The notes beneath the pieces are model-generated. The model was not told the origin of the DNA and did not search any database. It worked only from the letters and a program-made list of their open reading frames with translations. Shown here piece by piece: positions 35,603 through 45,966 of a stretch of 64,000 nt of DNA. The stretch lies in contig NHZP01000020.1 of NCBI GenBank assembly GCA_003313425.1, positions 62,001 to 126,000 of the forward strand, read 5' to 3'. Position 1 is the first letter of the stretch, and each line of letters starts with the position of its first letter. The DNA is from Pseudopyrenochaeta lycopersici (Eukaryota > Ascomycota > Dothideomycetes > Pleosporales > Pseudopyrenochaetaceae). The translations under genes were made by a program, and so were the position numbers.

Positions 35603-36899
35603 CTTATGTGGGATGTTGTACTCGAAGAATAACTTGATTGGAATCTTGTACACGACATTGTAAGCATTATATTTCGAGGACGATTTCCTTGCAGGCACTG
35701 CCAACGCAAGCAACGTGCGTCGATGTTGCTAGGTTGGTGGTTAGGGTAGTCCCATAGTTTGGACATGAGTGGAGCCGCGTGCATTAAATGAAACGAATAA
35801 TGCTGAAATGCGGGGAAGTTAGGTTTGAAGTGGTTTCGCGCCGGTCATGTTCAAGGAACAGCTGAATTGCGGTGAAGATTGCCCAGGACAGGCGTGTTTA
35901 CGGGCAAGTAACGGGGTTCCAGCAGTGGAATGGATACCTACAATGGCAATGATGCGAGTGCCCAAAATACTTTGTTGGACCCGTATAAGGCTGTGTCAGC
36001 GTCTCGTGAGCGCATGATGGAAGTTGTCGCCACCCCAAAATACGACGCGCGTCAATCAACATGTTGCGTTACAAGGCATTGTGAGGCGACGGAGAAGACT
36101 TGGGACAAGGCGAGACGCTGACAATGTCTGCAAGTCTCTCCACGAAATACAGGTCATGTGTGCAGCGGCTTGCAACGACCAGAATTTGGGCATGGCGAGC
36201 CACGGCCAGCCACATGCGGCTTGCAAGGGCGGATGCGCGCCGTGCAGGTGACGAGGCGTGACCAAAAGATTCTGTTCTCGAACGCCTCCAATTTCGCAGC
36301 GAGATGCACGTGGGCGAGAGGTCAGGGGGTGGTGCAAGGCGGTGACTCGAGTCGCGGATGCAATGGCCTGAACTGCTAGTAGTATGTCGATGCAAGACTG
36401 GCTCGTGATAGGGTTACAGCCAATTGGTGTTATACGATGTCACCCCACGCAAAGGGCAAGCAGAAGCCGCAAGCTTGAATTAGACGCGGATAGGCTGAGT
36501 GATCAGGGACTGAGGACTCGTCTGGCGGCTGCAAGGGGCTGAAGACGATGCGAGGCCATTGACGAGGGTAGCAGGTGGTAGTGCTGGTGGTGGAAAGGGG
36601 GTGGTACGGTGGGTGCTACTGGACCCTTGGCGGTCTTCGCGAAGCTAGGGAGAGGTCCGCTAAGACGATGCCGCGAATGGACGAGGCCGTTTCTTAAGAA
36701 CCAGCTGTCCTCATCACGGCCTGCGTTGACCTTGACCTTGACCTTGACCGCACCTCCACCTGTACCGTGTACCTTTGTTGTTGCAGACCGTGTGCTTGTA
36801 GCGCTTCTTGCACGCAATTGCTCTTCACCCATTCACAAATAGCCTGTCCCCGATTCACACAATAATTTCTTGAGCACCACTACCACCACCACCGCCAAT
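35603..36899. other. Intergenic and promoter region of mannose-1-phosphate guanylyltransferase
   Basis: No gene supported. The last 200 bp include four exact TTGACC repeats and, just before the ATG, a CACCACTACCACCACCACCGCC tract typical of a fungal leader. Confidence 0.5.
36726..36749. repeat. Four tandem copies of TTGACC upstream of the guanylyltransferase gene
   Basis: Four exact hexamers TTGACC about 150-175 bp upstream of the ATG at 36900. May be a short repeat or a clustered protein-binding site. Confidence 0.8.
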
Positions 36900-38254
36900 A
36901 TGAAAGGTCAGCGCCTGCAATTGCCCCATCAATCCGCATAGCTAACCGCTGGCGCAGCCATTATTCTCGTCGGAGGCTTTGGGACCCGTCTACGGCCGCT
37001 GGTATGTCTGCCCACTGCCCTCGATGCCCTCACCGCTCCCACCACCCCGCCATGCGTTGGCTGCACACGGGCGCACTAACACCAGCTGCAGACTCTCACC
37101 TACCCAAAGCCGCTGGTCGAGTTTGCCAACAAGCCTATGATCCAGCACCAGATCGAGGCTCTGGCCGCTGCGGGTGTTACCGATGTCGTTCTCGCCGTCA
37201 ACTACCGCCCCGAAATCATGGCCGAGGCGCTCAAGACGGTTCGTGTGCCCCCAAACCCCCAATGGCGTGCCAGAGCGTGGCAATTGACTGGCCCTGCAGT
37301 ATGAGAAGCAGTACAACGTGACCATCACCTTCTCCGTCGAGACAGAGCCCCTCGGCACCGCCGGTCCCCTCAAGCTCGCCGAAAAGATCCTGGGCAAGGA
37401 CGAGACGCCCTTCTTCGTCCTCAACGCCGACGTCACCTGTGACTACCCCTTCAAGCAGCTCGCCGACTTCCACAGGCAGCACGGCGACGAGGGCACAATC
37501 GTCGTCACCAAGGTCGAGGAGCCGTCCAAATACGGCGTCGTGGTGCACAAGCCTGGTTCCGCGTCCAAGATTGAGCGCTTCGTCGAGAAGCCCGTCGAGT
37601 TTGTCGGCAACCGCATCAACGCCGGCATCTACATCCTCAACCCTACTGTGCTCAACCGCATCGAGCTCCGCCCCACCTCGATCGAGCAGGAAACCTTCCC
37701 GGCCATCGTAAAGGAAGGCCAGCTGCACTCGTTTGACCTCGACGGCTTTTGGATGGACGTTGGGCAGCCCAAGGACTTCCTCTCGGGTACTTGCCTGTAC
37801 CTTTCGTCGCTCGCTCGCAAGAACTCAAAACTGCTCACCCCGGCCTCGGAGCCTTTCGTCTACGGCGGCAACGTCCTCATCGACCCGTCAGCAAAGATTG
37901 GCAAGAACTGCCGCATCGGCCCCAACGTGACCATCGGCCCCAACGTCGTCATTGGTGATGGTGTGCGTCTGCAGCGATGCGTGCTGCTTAAGAACAGCCG
38001 GGTAAAGGACCATGCTTGGGTCAAGTCGACTATTGTCGGCTGGAACAGCACCGTCGGCAAGTGGGCCCGTCTTGAGAATGTAACCGTCCTGGGCGACGAT
38101 GTCTCCATCGGCGACGAGGTCTACGTCAACGGTGGCTCCGTCTTGCCTCACAAGACCATCAAGCAGAACGTCGACAGTAAGTCTTCCCATACGGTCCCTC
38201 TCACACGCACACGGCCCAGCTAAAACTCGTCTAGCTCCCTCGATTATCATGTAA
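36900..38254 (+). CDS. MPG1: Mannose-1-phosphate guanylyltransferase (GDP-mannose pyrophosphorylase)
   Basis: Five exons: 36900-36906 (7 nt), 36958-37001, 37092-37238, 37300-38176 and 38235-38254 (20 nt). Every junction is GT..AG and in phase, giving 364 aa, the canonical fungal length. The N-terminal nucleotidyltransferase motif spans exons 1-3 ([14 protein letters not shown] then [13 protein letters not shown]). [12 protein letters not shown] carries the metal-binding Asp, and EKP and GFWMDVGQP motifs follow. The C-terminal part is a left-handed beta helix with hexapeptide repeats ([23 protein letters not shown]). It makes GDP-mannose from mannose-1-phosphate and GTP in the cytosol, for cell-wall mannan, N- and O-glycosylation and GPI anchors. 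It is essential in yeasts (PSA1/SRB1). Confidence 0.97.
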
Positions 38255-38701
38255 AACCATCTTCGTTGTCTACAGATACCCGACCGAGCGATGCCGGCCC
38301 TTAGAGCTTTTAATCACGCTGCATTTTGTTTTGTATCTTCTGCATCGCATCTGCATATAGACTGCAGGTGTTCTTACGGCGTCTTCTTTTCTCTCAACTC
38401 TCGGCATGGGTTCACCAAAAAGCGTCTGGATGGGGCCTCACTTTTGGGGGGTTTTTTTGTCATAGCACTGCATCTGGGGAATGCTTCGAACAGGTAGTAA
38501 GATTTCATGCGGATACAAACATGCCAATAGTGGCCAACTATGAATGAAAAACTCAAAAAGAACGTCAAAATATATGAGTACGCTGCCGGTCTACAGTTTA
38601 TCCCACAAAACGTAAACTCAAAAACCAAAACAATATTCGCCTCCTTGACCAGCCGTGATATCCAACGCCCAAAACTATGCTCTAAAGTACTTTCAAGAGA
38701 C
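38255..38701. other. Convergent 3' intergenic stretch
   Basis: 447 bp between the stop of the guanylyltransferase gene (+) and the stop of the HMG-like gene (-). Untranslated trailers; nothing else seen. Confidence 0.5.
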
Positions 38702-40389
38702 CTAGCCACCATGTCGGCTGCAAAACCAGGCCTGGCCAGTCGGACGCCGCTGCCTCATTCTGCACCTCCTACCCTGCTGCGTCCTACCACTACACTGCAC
38801 CAACTTGGTACAATCGTCGGCTGCTGGTTCGCATTTGTTCTTCTTCTTCTTCTTCAGTCGTTTTTCGGGCTCATCCTTGTCTGACCTCTTGCGCTTGTTG
38901 TTGCCGGATATAGGACGCCGTGGAAGGGGAGAAGAGCCAATCTCAGTCAGGCTTGGAGGCGAGACAGGCGTGACCTCAACGCCTGCGTCGATATTGGTCG
39001 GTCCCAAGATTACAGTCTTCTGCATATATTGACCAGCAGTAGAGTCCCAGACCCGCAACATTGTCCAACAATAGTGTCAAAGCTGCAAGGTGTGTCTTGC
39101 CCATGGCATTCAGGCGGCTTTGCGTGCGGAATCGCCTGTTCGCATCATCGTCCGACACGAACTTGCCGTCGACCACAAAGCGCCGATACCAAAGTCCATT
39201 GAACTCCTGATATGCCGCCTGAGCCAGTGGTATCAAGAGTGCTGCTGCCTCCGACAACTGCTCAGAGAACGATTGGACGAGTCCGTCAAAGGTGTGTCCA
39301 TTCACATCAGACATGATGGCGTGGATCTGCTCAGGTGCTGGACGTAGGGTTGATACAAGACCATAGTCTCGTCCCGTCAAAGTTGGCTTCGCAATCTTCT
39401 TGATTGTCTTTGCAATAGCTTCTTCGTACCCGACGCCAAATGGATACAGCCTCTCCAGGATCCCAGAAAAGGGGATAGGCCCATGGAACAAGGTTTTGGC
39501 GACTTTCTCTTTGATTTCGTCCTCCGTCGGAGCGAGTTTGAGCGTATACACGCCCTCAACAGGTTCTCTCTTGACATCAAACCGGTGTGTATGTACTGCA
39601 AGGCCTTCGATGCGATACACCAGCATCCCGATATCCTTCGCATTCGGAAATGCCTGGCAAATATCCGCTAATCTCGCACCATTCTTCTTCACTTCCTCCT
39701 TTGCAAAGAATTCCAACATTTCCCTGCGGGATGGTTGTTGATCTTTTCTGTTGTTCTGGGTATTGGAGTGCTCCTGCCAGACAAGAAACCGCTTGAAGAT
39801 CCGGCGATAGAGCTTGTCGTTTTGATTGAGTCCATCGATCCCGTTCTCACTGATGTGCTGCTGTCGAGTTGTGCGAAGGTAATTTTGTTTCTCGGCATCA
39901 GACATCCTCCCAAACTCCCCACATGCCTGGGACCAGACTGCATGTTGACCAACCGCAGGGTATTGGTCTTTGGTCTTGACGTACAGCGTCCTTAAATCTG
40001 GTGGGAAAGGATACCTGATCTTATCTGGGAATGCGATACCACTCTTTCGCGTGCTTTTTGACATGCGCCCGTAATAGTTTTTACTTGTAGGGACCGTGTT
40101 CTTTGAGGCGCCAGTTCGTGATTCGAATAGTATCGGCAGCCGCAGCATAAAGGGCAGGATGGATCAGCGGGTCAGGGAGACGGATGAGGTCGGGGAAGGA
40201 TGGTAGTCCAATGCTGAAGGCTGGTGCTGCAGAAGTCCATTCTGGATCATGCTCGCGAGGTGAAGGAATGAAGATGTTCGCACGAGCTGATGAGGAGAGT
40301 ATATCAGGATACTCGGACGTCAGGATATCCATGTCGTCAGTGGGTGTGGAGCCAGACCCCTTGGGAAACGGTGTTGTTAGGAAAGACAT
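38702..40389 (-). CDS. HMG-box-like protein with C-terminal Cys/His (DUF5763-like) motif
   Basis: Proposed exons: 40389-40085, 40014-39060 and 39019-38702, giving 525 aa. The first intron (70 nt, GTAAAA..ATCAG) is plausible. The second is only 40 nt (GTTGCG..TGCAG) and could instead be a frameshift; without it the protein stops at 38976. Residues about 103-150 (YPFPPDLRTLYVKTKDQYP..FGRMSDAEKQNYL) resemble a divergent HMG box. A large helical middle domain follows (KKIAKPTLTGRD..). The last exon has a Lys-rich run, then C-x-G-x-T-x2-G-x2-C..WFC-x2-H, matching the small zinc-binding DUF5763 motif. Nuclear DNA-related function is plausible but unproven. A start at 40443 (18 codons upstream) is also open. 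Confidence 0.6.
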
Positions 40390-41836
40390 GTTAGGTGGTT
40401 GATATAGTTCAAGTGTGCAAGTACTCCGAGAAGTCAAGCTCAAGTGACGCGTGCCAGCAGCAGTGAGCAGGGTCTGTGTATACTCAAAAGCGGTATCTTT
40501 TACGTCTTTGTAAGCAATGCGGTTTAAGGATCTAATGGAGTTTGACGGAACTCGGGTTGCAAAGCTTTATATACTTGAAAGTAAGTACCACACATTGCGC
40601 ACAATAGTACGACAGAGGTGAAAACAAGGTTGCCTAAACAATGGGGTGAATGAGGCACAAAATCCTAACCGCAGGGGTTGTTCTCTTGGCGTGCCGTTTG
40701 TCGACGTGGTGAAGGGGGAACGCAATTGTGGCTATCTCCGCTTCGTGTTTGTAGGTCGGGAATCATGGAAGGAGGCATGTTATGAAGATAGTAGTCGACT
40801 CGGACAAAGCTCTGAAGTTCACCATTTGGAAGGGTGGAGAATGGAACTTGACTTGACGAGAAGTGGAGGGACTACGAGGCTATGGTAACGAGACCCTGAC
40901 ACAGAAAATACACGTTCGAAGAATAAAAACTCAGTGGGAGATCATGCTCGACCAAGCCTTCCATACCATCCACATCAATAGAAATCAAAATATATACAAG
41001 CCTTGTTGAGTTTTTAGTCTTCATAGGACCATCGAGGATTTTCAGCCCTATTTTATTCTGAATGTGTCGTCGAAGCTTTCAAAGGGACAGGGGGCATCGT
41101 CCCTAGCTCAGTGGGCAACCCCACCAGTTCTCTGTGGTCGAGAAGCCGTAGCTAAGACGAGGGGAGTGAATAACGGCGTCCGAAATGGTTCATGGCTTGC
41201 ATTCTCGGTACTTCCTAGGAAGAACTTTCGCGGCACGGTTCGTGTATTGACCGACTGAGGAGCCTCCTCTTGGCGGATTCTTTGTAGTGGTGACGGCATA
41301 TCGATCAACTCAAATGGTTGTTCTAGTCGAAGAATGGAGGTAATATGGTGGTATGAAGTGTCGCGAACTTGCTGCTGATAGACTGAGATTGGTGATGATA
41401 TTCAAAAGGAAGTTCTAATTAGTTTAAGGTAACTAGTCGGGTAGTTTTGGGTATGTACATGCTCTCTGATCATAGATATAGCCGGGAACAGTTTAAATAC
41501 CTATACTTCGATGCTTTCCACCGCAATATGGCCGAGTAAGCAACTCTTGCGCAATGTTCCTGTTGCAGTAAGCAAGTATTCGGCTATTGGCAAAGTCGGC
41601 GAAAGCTGACACTTCAAAAGGATACGTCATCGGCAGATAGTAATCGTAGAAGGTATTAAAAATCAGGATCTGTTTTTGTCCGAAAGCCTAAACGCCGCGA
41701 ATTCAAGTGCTAGTAAATCGCCCAACATGGTCGTGTGACTCCCATCTGCGCCGAAGACTCCGGTGACTGTCAACTTTAGTGGCACTACCCAGAACTAACA
41801 TCCCCATCGCTAATATGGCATGTCGTCTTCAGTCTT
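40390..41836. other. Intergenic between carbonic anhydrase and HMG-like gene
   Basis: Holds the promoter of the HMG-like gene and the trailer of the carbonic anhydrase gene (both minus). No supported gene in 1.4 kb. Confidence 0.45.
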
Positions 41837-42770
41837 CTAGTTGGGACTCCAAAGCCCATTGGATTTTGGGGCGCCCGCCTCGGCCAGGATCTTCAGCTGG
41901 CCGGCGGCAATATCGTAGAGGAGACCATGCAATGTCAAGCCGCGTTCGCTGATGGCCCTCTTGATGGCAGGATGCTGCTTGAGAACCTCGATAGACTGCT
42001 GGACGTTGAGCTCTGCGACACGGGCAGAGCGTGCATCATCGTCAGAAAGCCTCTCTAGTTCCGCCTTGTGCTTTCGACGTAGTCTGGCGGTAGTCAGCCC
42101 ACGCATTCTCACGAGCACGTGTTTGCCAGGTGCAGCCTTAACATGTACTCACTCTCGTACGGGGTGCAGCCATGTGTTCAGTGTCTGGCCAAGATCTGCA
42201 TCACCCAGCGCAGCATTCGCGCCTCCACACTTGGTATGGCCACAGACCACCACCTTCTTTACCTTGAGATGGGCCACCGCATACTCAACCACACTCGCCG
42301 CGTTGATGTCATCGGCATGCACGGTATTTGCAATGTTGCGGTGCACGAAAATGTCGCCCGGCTTGCAGTGGCACACGGTCGTCTCAGGGATTCTACTGTC
42401 CGCGCAGCCTATCCACAGGATCTCCGGCGCCTGGCCTTTGGCGAGATCTACAAAGGCATTCGGGTTCTTCTCGGCGGTGCGTTGGGAGTAAATTCGGTTT
42501 CCGGCGAGGAGGTGGTCAAGAGCATCTAGAAATCAGGTGAGCTTTGCATGTCCCAAACGTGCTACATCCCGGTAGCGCCCTTGGCTGGGATCCGCGCTGT
42601 GAAGGATGGAACGGCCTGAGTGGGCCGAGTTGCACGTATAAAGCGTAGAGCAGCCCCAGGCATTTGAAAGCCTTGCGGGCCTCTTTGCTGCTGAGTCCAC
42701 ATGCCGCCATTGTACGATGGCCTGCTCGAGTCGATGAGACGGGAGAATACGCACCCATGTAAGTCGCCAT
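41837..42770 (-). CDS. Beta-class carbonic anhydrase
   Basis: Three exons: 42770-42755 (16 nt), 42525-42153 and 42083-41837, all in phase, giving 211 aa. The tiny first exon encodes MATYM and joins to DALDHLLAGNRIYS, the expected beta-CA start; the first intron is about 229 nt. Zinc ligands are visible: Cys in WIGCADSRIPE with its catalytic Asp-Arg pair, then His and Cys in VVCGHTKCGG. A HRNIANTVH block and a GLLYDIAAGQL ending match the family. It interconverts CO2 and bicarbonate; fungal beta-CAs supply bicarbonate for carboxylases and act in CO2 sensing. No targeting peptide is seen, so it is probably cytosolic. Confidence 0.93.
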
Positions 42771-44900
42771 ACTGAGAATGGAACCCACGCACGCCTATGC
42801 CGATGGTTCAAGAAGCACAAGCTCTGTTCTTTTACTTCTCCGGGACCACAAGAAAGAGTTGGGAGAGGAGGTACGGAGGTGACCAAGACAAAGCCCTTTG
42901 CACTTGCAGCTGCCTCTCTCTTATCCGGCTGACGGGTTGCACGCCCGCCCGAGAACCAGCGTTGTGATGACAGGGTGCGCAAAGGCTCAGGACTTGCGAC
43001 ACATTCCCGTTGCAACCCCAGATCATTCAGCTGCAGTACCAATGGCGGCCCCAAGATGACCAAGCCTTGTGCTTGCAGCATTGTGGGCAATCAATCCGGA
43101 GCACGGCGCGCACCACTGTGGTAGACACCACTGCGATAGAAGGGGTGGATGATGGTGGTAAGACGGGCTCTGCACCGCACACACCCATCAATGTCTATCA
43201 ACTCCCCTCCCCACAATAGCGAAGCAAACCACGCTGGAGGTAGACGACGGATTTGGAGACGCGCACCCACACTTCTGTGAGTGGACATGCCGAGAGCGCT
43301 GTCATGCAGTGAAGCACTATGAAGCACTACATTGTCTTGGTTTCGCTCAGCAATGTCGCTCCTTACTTACGAGGATTCAAAGCCGCGTCTGCTTCCCATA
43401 TTGTTCTCTTGGCATGCCTCTTGTTCACATCCTTTTAGATGCCCAGGCTGGGTTTGCCGGCTCCAGCGTCTCGAGTTGCGTTCCGTTCCGCGGATGCGAA
43501 GGCATGAAGGCAGGGGGGCGGAAGCGAGCAGTGTCAGCGTTGCACAATCACTCATTAGCCTTTTGAGAGGGCGAACCACGTGCCTGATTGTCGAATGCTC
43601 TACGTGCTTGGGCATTCGCAAATTCTTCTCCAGAATATCTCAGCAGTGGACTTCATGTTCTTGACAGAATGCAAATGCAACCGTGACACACAAACCACAT
43701 AAACTTTGGCAGTGCGCCTGTGAAAAGGACAAGCCAAGCATCAATCCCAGAAAGTGCCGGACACCGTAACTCCACATAATCATCCGGCTTTGGGCAAGTA
43801 TCACTCTTCACGAGCTCCCTCACTCCTTTTCTACAGTGACCGAATCCTCATCACCACCCATATGGCGCGATCGTGGCCAACTTTTATACGAGAAGATTGT
43901 CAACATTCAGCAGTCATAGGCTACCAATAACTGTCACGCCCGATAATTCAATGCTACTGAAAACTACGGACCTCTAGACATATACGTTGGCGTGTTCATA
44001 CACTCGTTCCGGTGGCCAGAATTTCTAAGGTCACGCCTGGCACGGCCGTGTAACGTTTTGGTCCGACTGCAAGGGCGGAAGTAAAAACGCTAAGGAGGAG
44101 GAAGGTAGACCGTCAAAAATGAGAAAGTTTAGTACTTGCGTCTATATCGTGGTTGTCAGGCGGTTGGACAGGATGACTGAGTGGACCGTCGCCGCAATGT
44201 AGGGGATGAGGAAGCAGATGCTGCATGCCACACTTGCGGTTTCCAATGCGTACTGATCCGTGGCGGCAAGCGTCATAATTGTTATAAGTGCATTATAATC
44301 TTAGAGATCCCAAATTTTTAGTTGAGAATGGAAAGTTAGGTAGGATATGTGTATGCCTCTCATGTGCATTTTGCAGAAAGATTATACTTCCGCCGACTAA
44401 CTATTTACCCAATGGTTATGCAAATCTTAATAAGCAAAGGAATTCACGCTCTCATCATCACCTTCTCTGTCAGCATACAGCGCTGCTACTACGGATGACC
44501 GGGCAGCTGCCAAGGCACAATACACCCAAGTGCTAAGGTCTGTCAGGTTCACCGAAGCGTTCCAGGAGTAGTTGTTAAAGAGGTGCATTGGCATGAGCGG
44601 CTCCTTTATATCAAAGAAAGGTCCCTAGGCATAAAGACGTCTACAGGCAGAAGGCTGACTACAATGGTAGTGATAACGTTTGGAGATGATCATGGGTGTA
44701 AGGAACCTCCCTAACTAAAACCCGTCTTGAGCACAAAGAGACAGTCAGTGTAGAGCGCCGTGCTGACGCAGTCGAATTGTTTTTTAAATACACCCTTGAA
44801 GCACTAGCGTTACGGGTGTGCTTGATGTAGAATGTTTGATGGGCAGTAGAAGCAGTACCAATACAAAACATAAAGAGGAATGGATGGCAATCAAAACATG
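42771..44900. other. Intergenic upstream of carbonic anhydrase
   Basis: About 2.1 kb without a supported gene. The first 500 bp should be the carbonic anhydrase promoter. The frames at 43010-43664 have no motifs. The rest is AT-richer. Confidence 0.45.
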
Positions 44901-45656
44901 ATAGCAGCCATGTCAGCAAATGTTGGGAAAGTACTCGATAAAAGAAGTTGAGATGGCAGTAGTGACACCTGATCCAGGAAGCCAGAGGAACTAGCAGAAC
45001 GCATTTTTAGCCAACTAGTACTTCGTGGGCAAAGTCGCGCCGAGGACGTAGAAGTATGACAACTGTGCAGCGGCGGTAATGCGTATGATTGAAATACCGA
45101 CAATGAAAGTGGTGACATTTTGAGCAACGTCACAAATAATTGCGCCCAAGACATGCGCTGGAGGTCGAAAATATCAGACGTACTGCCAATAATAGCGTAT
45201 GCTACTGTAGAGGTTAATGCAAGAGAGGGCAAACTCAGACGACACTGGGATCCTTTTTGGCGAATCAGCTATGCGAATACACACTGAACATGCCAAATCA
45301 GTCTTTATAGCTGATGAGTCCTAAAAGAGGAAATGATATTGGATAGTACTTGTGAGCCCAATACCTGCGTTGTTAATTTCCAGACTTGGCACATGCACAC
45401 ACGCAGCAACATACTTGTAAACCCAGGATGACGGTCATCGACTCGAAAAAAGGAATCTAAATAGGCCGGTTGTAAGGAGGGTTCATCAAGCTCGAGGTGA
45501 ACGCCGATGGCGTCTATGTAGTGTGTATCTGCATCGGTTGTATTCAAGCTTGCTCTATCTATCGAGACGATCAAAGTGCGTCGGCGACCGCTAGAGTAAA
45601 TCGTATCGCATGATTTCTCAACCTTGCGCCATGTTGCAACGTAAGATATTTCATTC
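44901..45656 (-). pseudogene. Unresolved multi-exon gene or decayed gene
   Basis: A coding-like first block at about 45654-45428 (minus) reads YVATWRKVEKSC and VSIDRASLNTTDADTHYID, then meets a GTATGT donor at 45415. Further blocks follow: YWAHKYYPISFPLL at about 45363, RIADSPKRIPVSS near 45270, and a last hydrophobic block LGAIICDVAQNVTTFIVGIS ending YVLGATLPTKY at a stop near 45020. The blocks lie in differing frames. An in-frame TGA near 45175 interrupts the last part, and I found no full set of consistent junctions. The hydrophobic end suggests a membrane protein. It may be an intact gene with several small introns, or a broken copy. Family not recognised. Confidence 0.35.
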
Positions 45657-45966
45657 CATCATCAGTCATTCCGCAAACACTCCCTAAAACTACGAGCAAC
45701 GAAGTGCAAAGTCCAGTGCGGTCGTCCTCTGTAGCTAGCTACATCGAAATGCTGTTTGGCCTGCAGCCTGGTATTGAACGTTGATGCAACTGGCTGGCCC
45801 CACCATTTCGTGAGCGATAGTGATAAAAACTGGTTGAAGCATGTGTCCCATTGACTGGGTGCTGCCGCCTGATGCTTCATCCTTAAAGTAGAAAATGAAC
45901 GGTATATCGCCTCGCCTAGAACGCCATGTCCATGCCGTATTCCGAATGCAGCGCGCCAAAAACACG

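Noticed and set aside
37231..37728. 165-codon frame antisense to the guanylyltransferase
   Set aside because: Mirror of a strongly codon-biased conserved gene.
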